From positions 1 through 64,000 of the forward strand of contig NZ_FNDS01000010.1 of NCBI RefSeq assembly GCF_900099785.1: a DNA stretch of 64,000 nucleotides, in the 5' to 3' direction. The notes beneath the pieces are model-generated. The model made no database searches. It was not told the origin of the DNA and saw nothing but the letters and a program-made list of their open reading frames with translations. This stretch comes from Pseudomonas panipatensis. Its GTDB lineage: Bacteria > Pseudomonadota > Gammaproteobacteria > Pseudomonadales > Pseudomonadaceae. Made by a program: the position numbers and the translations under genes. Each line of letters opens with the position of its first letter. The first letter of the stretch is position 1. Shown one piece after another: positions 27,507 through 35,367 of the stretch.

Positions 27507-28400
27507 ATGGATCGGCTTCCCCCCCTCAATGCCGTCAAGGCCTTCGAGGTCGCCGCGCGCATGGGCAGCTTCGTGCTGGCGGCCGCGGAACTCGGCGTTT
27601 CCGCGGCGGCGGTCAGTCAGCAGGTCAGGCACCTGGAGCAGTTCCTGGAGCGCAAGCTGTTCGTGCGCGCGGGCAACCGGATCACGCTCACCGATGCCGG
27701 GCACGCGATCTTTCCGCAGACGTCCCGCGCGCTGAACGACATCGCGGCCATGACCACGCGCATCCTCGAAGGGGATCTGCACTCCCGGCGGCTGGTCATC
27801 AGCCTGCCGTTCTCCCTGGCGGAACCCTGGCTCGCTCCCAAGCTGTCGGCCCTGCTGGAGGTCTATCCGCATCTCGCGATCGACATCCGGGTGGAAGACG
27901 ATCCGGTGGACCTCGTCCGCCACGACATCGACATCCGCGTCAGCTACGGCGACTACCACTACCCCGGCCTGGAAGCCGTCCATCTGGTGCGCGACGAGGC
28001 GCTCCCGGTCTGTACCCCCGAGTTCTGGGCGACCCACGGCAACGACACCTTCAACCTCACGCAGATCCCGCAGAACCTGTTCATCCATACCCACTGGGGC
28101 GCCAGCTATGCCTCCGGGCCCACCTGGCACGACTGGTTCTCGCTGATCGCCAGCAACTACTACCCCGACCCGAAGCAGGGCGTGCGCTGCGGCCTGTCGA
28201 GCCTGTCGGTTTCGCTGGCACGCCTTGGCCTCGGCATTGCCCTGGGCCACCGGCTCATCGCCCAGGCCGACCTCGACGCCGGGCGGCTGATCGCCTTGTC
28301 GCCGGTGTCCCTGCCCTTGGGCCATCCTTACTGCGCCTTTGTGCCTGCCGCCAAGAAGAGTCGCAAAGACATCAACCTGATGATGGGGCTACTCCGCTAG
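27507..28400 (+). CDS. LysR-family transcriptional regulator (GcvA-like)
   Basis: 297 residues. The N-terminal helix-turn-helix reads LPPLNAVKAFEVAARMGSFVLAAAELGVSAAAVSQQVRHLEQFL, then KLFVRAGNRITLTDAG, the LysR signature of the GcvA branch. The remaining two-thirds is the co-inducer domain. Transcribed divergently from the oxygenase-transporter-HAL-like operon, so it most likely controls that operon in response to the transported amino acid or a product. A cupin gene follows convergently. Confidence 0.92.
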   Translation: MDRLPPLNAVKAFEVAARMGSFVLAAAELGVSAAAVSQQVRHLEQFLERKLFVRAGNRITLTDAGHAIFPQTSRALNDIAAMTTRILEGDLHSRRLVISLPFSLAEPWLAPKLSALLEVYPHLAIDIRVEDDPVDLVRHDIDIRVSYGDYHYPGLEAVHLVRDEALPVCTPEFWATHGNDTFNLTQIPQNLFIHTHWGASYASGPTWHDWFSLIASNYYPDPKQGVRCGLSSLSVSLARLGLGIALGHRLIAQADLDAGRLIALSPVSLPLGHPYCAFVPAAKKSRKDINLMMGLLR

Positions 28401-28429
28401 CCGTAGCCGCAGCGGCGGCGCGCCTGCGC

Positions 28430-28774
28430 TCAGGCTTGCCTGACGATGTCGACCGAGATCTCCACCGCCGCAAGCGTTCCTCTGTTCTCCAGCCAGTGGG
28501 TGGTGTTCCGATCCTCGGGCCAGCCCACGCCGGGGCCATAGTCTGTGGCGACACCATTGCGATGGTCGGTGATGGTGCCCTGCAGGATGTAGACGGTGCC
28601 CGGCCTGTCTATGTGGTCGTGAACCGGCCCGAAGACGCCGCCGGGTTCGATGGTCACCATGCGCATCCTGAGTTGGCGCCCTGCCATGCCCTCGATTTCC
28701 GGGCCAAGGTCGACCGTCGCCAGTAACTGCACCGTGACCCCCTTGGTTTCAGGGGCTGCCTGTTCGTTATTCAT
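28430..28774 (-). CDS. Small cupin-domain protein
   Basis: 114 residues from the ATG at 28774, with AGAGG 8 bases upstream; longer frames lack a ribosome site. VTIEPGGVFGPVHDHIDRPGTVYILQG holds the first cupin motif with His-x-His-like metal ligands and PEDRNTTHWLENRG the second. Single-domain cupins include isomerases, dioxygenases and sugar-binding proteins. It converges on the LysR gene (29 bp apart). Whether it belongs to the amino-acid locus is uncertain. Confidence 0.8.
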   Translation of the reverse strand: MNNEQAAPETKGVTVQLLATVDLGPEIEGMAGRQLRMRMVTIEPGGVFGPVHDHIDRPGTVYILQGTITDHRNGVATDYGPGVGWPEDRNTTHWLENRGTLAAVEISVDIVRQA

Positions 28775-28968
28775 CGTGTGCGCCTCTCTCTGCCTGCGGG
28801 GCCTACCCATCAGTAGAGACCCGGATGGAGTTGCGGCCAAGTGTTGCGCAACGACTGGCCTGCCGCCGGTCGCGAAGGGCTGCGTTACCGTTCACAGGCG
28901 TGGCTGGCCAGCGGCGAGCCGAGAGGCGCCCCGGCAGCGATTCGATGGCGCGCCCCGCCCGACCTCGA

Positions 28969-31263
28969 TCAATACAGCAGATAGGGTGCGCGGCGCGCCC
29001 GGAAAGCGCCGAGGTCATCCTGCCAGCGGGCGACGATGGCGTGCGGGTCGGCGCCGGAACGGATGGCCGCCACCACCGCGGCCGAGCCGATCCCGCCCAG
29101 CGTGTCGTCCAGCTTGAACGCCTTGGGGTACAGCCGATGCAGCGCGGCGGCCAGCTCCACGCCCAGGGCCGGCGAATCCAGCGTATTGCGATCGCTCAGC
29201 GTGATGCGCACGCCCTGGCAGGTCTGGCCATGGTAAGGACCGCTATCGGGGCGGAAAGACACCGGGGAGAAGCTCGCCCCCGGCATGCGCCGCGCCGCCA
29301 GGTACTGGCTCAACTGGCGGGCGTCGATCCAGGGCGCGCCGACTTGCTCGAACGGGCTGTCCGTGCCCCGGCCGACGCTGACGTTGGCGCCCTCGATCAT
29401 GCCGACCCCCGGATAAAGCGCCGTCTGCCTGAGGCTGCGCAGGTTGGGCGACGGGTTGACCCAGGCCAGTCCCGTGTCGTCGAACCAGTCGCGCCGCGCA
29501 TAGCCACGCATGGGGACGACATGCAGGTCGGCATGGATGGCCGCCTCCCGGTTGTAGAAGCCGGCCAGCTCGCCCAGGGTCATGCCGGGGCGGACCGGAA
29601 TCGGCCAATAGCCGGTGAACGAAGTCCGCTCCGCATCGAGCAGCGGGCCCTGGACCGTCGCGCCGGTGATCGGATCGGGCCGGTCCAGCACCCAGATCGG
29701 GATGCCCTTCCGCGCCGCCGCCTCCATGGCATAGGCCAGCGTGGTGCCGTAGGTGTAGAAGCGCGCGCCGGCATCCTGGATGTCGAATACCAGGGCGTCG
29801 ATGCCAGCGAGCATGGCATCGCTCGGCCGTCGCGTATCCCCGTACAGACTGTAGACCGGCAGGCCGCTGGAGGGCTCGGCGCCCGAGGCGACCTTCTCGT
29901 CCAGCGTGCCGGACAGGCCGTGCTCCGGGCTGAACAGAGCGACCAGCCTCACCCCGGGAGCGGCGCGCAGCAGGTCGATGTTGCGCCGGCCCTTGCGATC
30001 GATCCCGGTCTGGTTGGTGATGAGCCCGACGCGTAGACCGCGCAGTGGCGCGAAGCCCTGCTCGGCCAGGACGTCCAGGCCGGTTTCGACCACCTGCCGG
30101 GCGCTGGCGTAGCGGGCCAGCGCTGGCCTGGCGGCGGCGATGTCGGCATCGCTGAGCGGTCCGAGCGCGGCACCGAGCGCCTCGGCCACGCGGTCGCGCA
30201 GCGGCCCGGCGTCGCCGCCGCCGTCGGGATGGACGCGGTTGCTGAGGAGAATCACATAGAGCCGGGAGACCGGGTCGATCCACAGCGAGGTGCCGGTGTA
30301 GCCGGTGTGCCCGTAGGCGCCGACCGGCGCCAGGGTGTCGCGGTCGCTCGCGAAGGGCGCGCCTATGTCCCAGCCGAGGCCGCGCAGGCGCACCTGGCCC
30401 GTCGGCGATTGCGGCAGGGTCATGGCCTCGACGCTGGCAGGGCTCAGCACACGCACGCCGTTCAACGTGCCGCCGGCCAGCAGCATGCGAGCGAAGCGCG
30501 CCAAGTCATCGGCGGTCGAGAACACCCCGGCGTGCCCCGCCACCCCGCCCATGCGCCAGGCGCTCGGGTCATGCACCGCCCCTTGCCGACCACTCACGGT
30601 CGGCGCGATGCGCGGCGACGGTGGCGGCAGGAAGCCGGTGTCGCGCATGCCCAGCGGCGCGAAAATATGCGTCCGGCAATAGCGTTCGAGGGGCTCGCCC
30701 GAGACGCGTTCGACCAGTTCGCCGAGGACCTCGAAATTGATGTCGCTATAGCGGAAAGCTGTGCCCGGAGGATCGCTGGGGCGGACCGAGAGGATCCGTT
30801 CGCGCGCGGCGGCACGGCCCACCCACTGGTGGCTCAGGTCCAGATCGGCCGGCAGGCCGGAGTAATGGGTGAGCAACTGGCGCAGGCTGATCGCCGCCTT
30901 GCCGTTCTCGGCGAAGCCGGGCCAGTAACGGGCAGCCGGGGCATCGAGGTCGAGCCGGCCCTGCTCGACCAGTTGCATGACCGCGGTGGTGGTGGCCACG
31001 ACCTTGGTGAGCGAAGCCAGATCGAAGATCGTGTCCGCGGTCATCGGCAGATGCTCGGGGCGCACCTCGCGCTCGCCGTAGGCGGCGCGGTAATAGACCC
31101 CGTCTGCGCCACCGATCTCCACCACCGCCCCCGGCAGATGTCCGGCGCCGATCTCATCCTCGACGATGCCGGCGATGCGTTGCAGGGCGCGCGGTTCCGG
31201 CACCCGGGCGAAGGCCGGCAAGGCAGCGCTCAGGGCGAGCAGCAGGACGAGCCAGCGGGTCAT
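28969..31263 (-). CDS. Serine beta-lactamase-fold hydrolase fused to a NamZ (DUF1343) exo-beta-N-acetylmuramidase domain
   Basis: 764 residues with a signal peptide (MTRWLVLLLALSAALPAFA). Residues about 25-380 are a class C beta-lactamase/AmpH-like domain: SLTK at 84-87, YSD at 172-174 and a GHTGYTG motif near 317. Residues about 385-764 are DUF1343, with GLITNQTG, FSPEHGL, DIQDAGARFYTY and LDRPDPI. The second domain is known from NamZ to release N-acetylmuramic acid from the non-reducing end of peptidoglycan fragments. One polypeptide could thus trim both peptide and glycan parts of muropeptides in the periplasm. Last of three genes that overlap by 4 bases, after a putative glycoside hydrolase and a deacetylase. 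Confidence 0.85.
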   Translation of the reverse strand: MTRWLVLLLALSAALPAFARVPEPRALQRIAGIVEDEIGAGHLPGAVVEIGGADGVYYRAAYGEREVRPEHLPMTADTIFDLASLTKVVATTTAVMQLVEQGRLDLDAPAARYWPGFAENGKAAISLRQLLTHYSGLPADLDLSHQWVGRAAARERILSVRPSDPPGTAFRYSDINFEVLGELVERVSGEPLERYCRTHIFAPLGMRDTGFLPPPSPRIAPTVSGRQGAVHDPSAWRMGGVAGHAGVFSTADDLARFARMLLAGGTLNGVRVLSPASVEAMTLPQSPTGQVRLRGLGWDIGAPFASDRDTLAPVGAYGHTGYTGTSLWIDPVSRLYVILLSNRVHPDGGGDAGPLRDRVAEALGAALGPLSDADIAAARPALARYASARQVVETGLDVLAEQGFAPLRGLRVGLITNQTGIDRKGRRNIDLLRAAPGVRLVALFSPEHGLSGTLDEKVASGAEPSSGLPVYSLYGDTRRPSDAMLAGIDALVFDIQDAGARFYTYGTTLAYAMEAAARKGIPIWVLDRPDPITGATVQGPLLDAERTSFTGYWPIPVRPGMTLGELAGFYNREAAIHADLHVVPMRGYARRDWFDDTGLAWVNPSPNLRSLRQTALYPGVGMIEGANVSVGRGTDSPFEQVGAPWIDARQLSQYLAARRMPGASFSPVSFRPDSGPYHGQTCQGVRITLSDRNTLDSPALGVELAAALHRLYPKAFKLDDTLGGIGSAAVVAAIRSGADPHAIVARWQDDLGAFRARRAPYLLY

Positions 31264-32525
31264 GGCTGTCCGTCCTCCTTCAGGCCGGCCGTGCCGTAGC
31301 TGTTGTGCGGGTTCCAGAGCATCCAGCCATCGCTGCCGAAGGCCTCGGCACCGTCGATCTGCGCGCGGATCTGGGCGGCGCCGAAGCTCCGGTGGTCGAA
31401 GGCGTAATCGCGAAAAGCCTGCAGCCAGGGTCTGAAGCGCACGCTCGGCAAGCCGGTGCGCTTGCGCGCGTTCTGCAAGGACAGTTCGACGATTTCACGG
31501 GGGACGGCCACCGGGTTGTGGTAGCCGGGAATGCCGAATTGAAAACCCGACGGATAAAGCATGGGTGACAGGTAATCCACGTACTGCACCAAATCCTCCA
31601 GGCGCTGACCGATACCGGTATCGTCCTGGTTCCAGAGCACATAGCCGAAGATGTCCGCGGCGAGGAACACATTATACGGAGCCAGACGGCGCTGGGCCGC
31701 CGCCAGGAAACCGTTGATCGCCTCGACCCGGTTGGCCTGGGTGGGCGGCCTGGCGAACACCAGGCCCGGGTGGTCCGGCAGGCGCAGGTAGTCGAATTGG
31801 ATTTCATCGAAACCCAGACGCGCCGCTTCCTCGGCTACGTCCAGCACATAGTTGCGCACCTCGGGACGAAACGGGTCGATCCAGGCCAGTCCCTCGCGGT
31901 CGGTGTAGAGCGCGCCCTTGGGACTGTGCACGGCCCACTCCGGGTGGCTGCGGGCGATTGGATCGTCCTTGAACGCCACGACCCGGGCCACCAGGTAAAT
32001 ACCCTGGGCGTGCAATTGGGCAATCAGCGCGGGCATGTCGCGCACCGTGATCGTCGACTGAGCGCCGCTCTCCACCGCCAGGGGCACGCTGCTGCGATAG
32101 GGAATGCGCCCGCGGTCACCCTTGACGTCAATCACCAGGGCGTTTAGCTCGGTGCTGGCGATGAGCCTCAGGGCGGCGCCGCGCAGGCTCTGGCTGCCGA
32201 TGCCGTAGAAGGACAGGTACAGCGCCTTGGGACGGAACGGCGTGAGCCGGGCCGTTTGCTGGCGCGGCGTCGACGTGTCGTCCTTCAGTTCCAGCCGCCG
32301 GTAGCCCGGCGCCCTGACGCCCAGCGTCTGCGCCGGCTGCGCCAGAACCAGCCGGCCGCCGGCATCGGTCGTCGCGGTCTTTGCGCCCAGCGTGACGATG
32401 GCAGCGGCGATCGGCCGCCCGGTATCGGCGTCCAGCACCTGGAGTTCGGCGATGCTGGCCTGCGCCGCAGCGGCCAAGGCCAGCAGCGCGGCCAGACACC
32501 CCCAGTGCGCGGGCATGCTCTTCAT
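31260..32525 (-). CDS. Putative secreted glycoside hydrolase (DUF4015 type)
   Basis: 421 residues with a signal peptide. Residues about 27-90 look like a carboxypeptidase-regulatory/Ig-like domain (LQVLDADTGRPIAAAIVTLGAKTATTDAGG). The rest is a TIM-barrel-like region with NALVIDVKGDRGRI, YLVARVVAFKDDPIA, GFDEIQFDYLRLPD and WMLWNPHNSYGT, typical of putative glycoside hydrolases annotated DUF4015. The Asp/Glu pairs in VIDVKGD and FDEIQFDY are candidate catalytic acids. It overlaps the genes on both sides by 4 bases (ATGA). Substrate unknown; a cell-wall or exopolysaccharide glycan is likely from the context. Confidence 0.75.
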   Translation of the reverse strand: MKSMPAHWGCLAALLALAAAAQASIAELQVLDADTGRPIAAAIVTLGAKTATTDAGGRLVLAQPAQTLGVRAPGYRRLELKDDTSTPRQQTARLTPFRPKALYLSFYGIGSQSLRGAALRLIASTELNALVIDVKGDRGRIPYRSSVPLAVESGAQSTITVRDMPALIAQLHAQGIYLVARVVAFKDDPIARSHPEWAVHSPKGALYTDREGLAWIDPFRPEVRNYVLDVAEEAARLGFDEIQFDYLRLPDHPGLVFARPPTQANRVEAINGFLAAAQRRLAPYNVFLAADIFGYVLWNQDDTGIGQRLEDLVQYVDYLSPMLYPSGFQFGIPGYHNPVAVPREIVELSLQNARKRTGLPSVRFRPWLQAFRDYAFDHRSFGAAQIRAQIDGAEAFGSDGWMLWNPHNSYGTAGLKEDGQP

Positions 32526-33307
32526 CGTCCCTCCTCGCGCTCGCCGTCGGCCAGGCGCAGGATGGCGGCGAACGCCTTAGCGTCGACCGCGTCGGTGATC
32601 AGGTAGCGCGGCAGCGCCATCGGGTCGTCGCCCCGACGCGCCGGCCGGTGCTCCAGGGTGAAGGCGGCGACATAGCCGGCCGCCGCCGCGTGGCTCTCCA
32701 GCTCGGCATCCCACAAGCCGAATGGCCAGGCCAGAAGATCGACCGGGCGCCCCAGGCGCTGCCTGAGCACCGCCCGCGATCGGATCAGTTGGTCATCGAC
32801 CAGATGCGCGTAGGCATCCGCACTGAGCTGGCGGCGCTCGCGGAGAAAGTTGGGGTGCCAATAGGTGTGCGACTGGATGTCGAACAGACCGCTGTCGCGC
32901 AGTTCGGCCAGTTGCGCCCAGGTCATGGCATAGCTGGCATTGCTGATCGCCGAGGGATAGATGAACAGGGTGATCGGCAGATGGCGGCGCTGGACGATGG
33001 GATACATCACCCGATAGACAGACGCGTGGCCGTCATCGGCGCTGATCGCCAGCGCGCGCGGCGGCGGCTCTGGCGCGCGCCCGGCGAGGTAGTCCAGCAC
33101 CTGCCGAAGCGGGATCACCCGGTAGCCGCCCGCCTCGATCTGCTCGAGCTGCGCCTCGAAGGCCGCCGTGCGCACGGTCATGCTGTCCACCGCTTGCGGC
33201 GCAAAACGGTGATAGACCAGGACGGGGAACTGACGGGCATGGACGAGGAACGGCAAGAGCATGGCCAGCAAACACACCAGGCTTAGGAAGCAATGCCGGA
33301 GTTTCAT
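32522..33307 (-). CDS. Polysaccharide deacetylase-like (NodB fold) exported protein
   Basis: 261 residues from the ATG at 33307 with a signal peptide (LRHCFLSLVCLLAMLLPFLVHA). FPVLVYHRF opens the domain. The metal motif normally reading TFDDG is ISADDGHAS here, and the His-x4-His ligands are seen in SHTYWHPNF. FGLWDAELESHAAAAGY is the later family motif. Such enzymes remove N-acetyl groups from chitin-, PNAG- or peptidoglycan-type polymers. First gene of a tightly coupled operon with a putative glycoside hydrolase and a NamZ fusion, so the three probably act on one periplasmic glycan. Confidence 0.82.
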   Translation of the reverse strand: MKLRHCFLSLVCLLAMLLPFLVHARQFPVLVYHRFAPQAVDSMTVRTAAFEAQLEQIEAGGYRVIPLRQVLDYLAGRAPEPPPRALAISADDGHASVYRVMYPIVQRRHLPITLFIYPSAISNASYAMTWAQLAELRDSGLFDIQSHTYWHPNFLRERRQLSADAYAHLVDDQLIRSRAVLRQRLGRPVDLLAWPFGLWDAELESHAAAAGYVAAFTLEHRPARRGDDPMALPRYLITDAVDAKAFAAILRLADGEREEGR

Positions 33308-33720
33308 GCGCTGCACCGATCAGACGGAAACGCGGATACCTTGATGATAGTCCGCCGCCAGGCTCCGGCAGGCCATGAATGCGCTAGCGAATCGCCGTCG
33401 GTTTGCTGGACGCCACGGCCGACCGCCAGGGTGCGAAAGTGACTATCTGAGTGCCGCTACCTAGCACGTCGGCACGACTCAGAGGTTTCAACTGCCCATT
33501 AGTGGTCAAGAGCAGAATCACGCCTAAGCTTCTTTGGAGTTGATGACAGCGGTGCTGTGCCCGTCGAGAACCTGACAGGTTCCATCCATGGTTTGGAAAC
33601 ACGTTTTATCAGGGCATCGCAGCGCCAGAGAACCCAATGCCGGCCTTATCCAGATCGATACTGACAACATCACATTTCTCCACTGCGAGTGACTCACTCG
33701 GAACCTGAGGGAACCTCATC
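33308..33720. other. Gene-free stretch with inverted repeats
   Basis: About 410 bases of lower-GC DNA without a supported gene. It holds GAACCTG-A-CAGGTTC (33568-33582) and a perfect CGAGTGA-C-TCACTCG repeat (33686-33700). It marks the edge of a low-GC patch that continues to about 35220. Confidence 0.45.
33686..33700. promoter_or_regulatory. Perfect 7-bp palindrome before the DUF3313 gene
   Basis: CGAGTGA and TCACTCG flank one C, 20 bases before the start codon. Its place at the promoter/leader suggests an operator or a short leader hairpin. GGAACCT occurs twice directly after it. Confidence 0.4.
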
Positions 33721-34398
33721 ATGGGCAGATTCAACAGAACGCTTTTCAGCGTTGTCTTGAGCAGCGTGCTGCTTGGCGCTTGCGTCTCGAATGTGACGGA
33801 GAAAGAACAGTACTCCGGGTTCCTGCCCAATTATTCCGGGCTCAAGGAAGAGACTTCGCCAAGCGGCCATCCCGTGATGCGCTGGGTTGATCCGAGTTTC
33901 AAGCCTCGTACCTACAGCACGGTAGTGTTCGACAAACTTCAGATGTATCCGGCGCCCAAGCCGAATGAACGGGTGAACAAGCAAACCCTGCAAGACTTGC
34001 AGACATATGCCAGCGACTACACCAGAGAAACCATTGCGCTGCGCTATAAGCTGGTGCCTGATCTGCGCTCGGTCCCCTCCGGTCAGCGGGCCATGCTCAT
34101 GAAAGCCGCCATTACCGGCGTCAGTGCCTCCAACGAAGGCATGAAATGGTATGAGGTGATTCCGGTGGCGGCGGTCGTCGGGGCCACTTCGGCGGCCACC
34201 GGGCATCGCGATCAGAATACCGAACTCTATATCGAGGCCAGCATCAGCGACGCCGAAACGGGTAAACCCCTGGTCTACGTCGTGCGCAAGGTGTTCGGTC
34301 AGACGCTGGAAAACGATAAGCAGGCGATCACCGCCAATGACTTCAAAGCCGCCATCAAAGAACTGAACAGCGACCTGAGCATCATGCTCAACAGATAA
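33721..34398 (+). CDS. DUF3313 family lipoprotein
   Basis: 225 residues. The signal ends in a lipobox (SVVLSSVLLGAC, Cys21), so the mature protein is lipid-anchored. The body reads YSGFLPNYSGLKE, TYSTVVFDKLQMYP, LRYKLVPD and FVRKVFGQTL-like segments of the DUF3313 family, whose function is unknown; some members are linked to stress or biofilm matrices. GAGGG precedes the ATG. The gene and its neighbour MarC are markedly richer in A+T than surrounding DNA. Confidence 0.82.
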   Translation: MGRFNRTLFSVVLSSVLLGACVSNVTEKEQYSGFLPNYSGLKEETSPSGHPVMRWVDPSFKPRTYSTVVFDKLQMYPAPKPNERVNKQTLQDLQTYASDYTRETIALRYKLVPDLRSVPSGQRAMLMKAAITGVSASNEGMKWYEVIPVAAVVGATSAATGHRDQNTELYIEASISDAETGKPLVYVVRKVFGQTLENDKQAITANDFKAAIKELNSDLSIMLNR

Positions 34399-34497
34399 GC
34401 CGCCCATGCGGCATGCATTCCATGTTTCGCGTCGGCACAGCCATCTCAAGGGCTGATATCGGCCTATCGAAAATGCGCTACCGATACGAATGAAACC

Positions 34498-34517
34498 CCG
34501 CAACGACGCAGTTGCGG
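34498..34517 (+). other. Leader hairpin before the MarC-family gene
   Basis: CCGCAAC and GTTGCGG pair around GACGCA, ending 33 bases before the MarC start codon. It may be a leader structure; no attached T run, so not a terminator. Confidence 0.35.
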
Positions 34518-34550
34518 AGTATGTTCAGGGCGGCTTCAGGATGTCTGGGT

Positions 34551-35225
34551 ATGGGCTATTTGTTTGACGCTATCGTATTGGGATTGCTGGCATTGCTGCC
34601 TTTGATCAATCCTCCGACGACAGTGGCGCTTTTTCTCGCCCTGTCCCAAGGGCTCAGTCAACACGAAAAAAACCAGCAGGCACTCCGAACCGCAATCTAC
34701 GTCTTCGCCATCATGGCATTCACCTATTACATCGGTGAATTCATCATGGATGTTTTCAATATATCCATTCCGGGCCTGCGCATTGCCGGTGGCGGAATCC
34801 TCATAATAATCGGCAGCAGAATGCTATTCCCCCAGCCGCGCCAGCCATCCTCTTCTCGCGAGAGCGAAACGGCGCACGCCAACTTCGCCTTCATTCCCTT
34901 GGCCATGCCCAGCACTGCGGGGCCGGGCACCATTGCGATGATCATCAGCTCTTCCGCCAGCATCAAACACAACACCAACTTTCCGTCCTGGGTGTTATTG
35001 ACCGCCCCTCCATTGATCTTTCTTTTCGCCGCACTGATTGTCTGGGGCTGCTTGCGCTCTTCGGAATTGATCATGAAAGCGACAGGAGAGTCAGGCATTG
35101 ACGCCGTCTCACGCTTGATGGGGTTTCTCCTCGTGTGCATGGGGGTGCAATTCGCCATCAACGGTTCAATCGAGATCATTCAAACCATCATCAACAACAA
35201 CCTCCCCCTGCTCCACTCTCCGTAA
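34551..35225 (+). CDS. MarC family integral membrane protein
   Basis: 224 residues from the ATG at 34551, which has AGGA upstream and starts directly with the first helix ([23 protein letters not shown]); an ATG at 34512 is less suited. Six hydrophobic helices, with [20 protein letters not shown] and [21 protein letters not shown] matching the two repeats of the MarC/UPF0056 family. The molecular role of the family is not settled; it was once linked to multiple antibiotic resistance. The 3' end overlaps the DUF2256 gene on the other strand by 35 bases. Confidence 0.85.
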   Translation: MGYLFDAIVLGLLALLPLINPPTTVALFLALSQGLSQHEKNQQALRTAIYVFAIMAFTYYIGEFIMDVFNISIPGLRIAGGGILIIIGSRMLFPQPRQPSSSRESETAHANFAFIPLAMPSTAGPGTIAMIISSSASIKHNTNFPSWVLLTAPPLIFLFAALIVWGCLRSSELIMKATGESGIDAVSRLMGFLLVCMGVQFAINGSIEIIQTIINNNLPLLHSP

Positions 35226-35367
35226 GCGAGCGCTGGCCCCGCGCCGAGCGACGGCAGCGCTCGGAGCAGTAGCGCACTTCATCCCAGCACCGTGCCCAGC
35301 GGCGGCGCCAACTGAAGGGGCGCCCGCACACCGGGCAGCCCTTGTGCGGCAGGTGCGTCTTCTTCAC
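35191..35367 (-). CDS. DUF2256 zinc-ribbon-like small protein
   Basis: 58 residues, starting GTG at 35367. Read directly: [20 protein letters not shown], then [18 protein letters not shown]. The two Cys pairs (CPVC and CSERC) suggest a small zinc-binding domain. DUF2256 genes nearly always accompany a cryptochrome/photolyase gene, and here the GTGA overlap with the photolyase stop gives translational coupling. The gene runs 35 bases into the 3' end of MarC on the opposite strand. Function unknown; a role in photolyase Fe-S or cofactor handling is only a guess. Confidence 0.88.
   Translation of the reverse strand: MKKTHLPHKGCPVCGRPFSWRRRWARCWDEVRYCSERCRRSARGQRSLTESGAGGGCC

Noticed and set aside
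28825-31299. Long plus-strand frames over the BLA-NamZ gene
   Set aside because: Low-complexity shadow translation; the minus strand carries SLTK, YSD and DUF1343 motifs.
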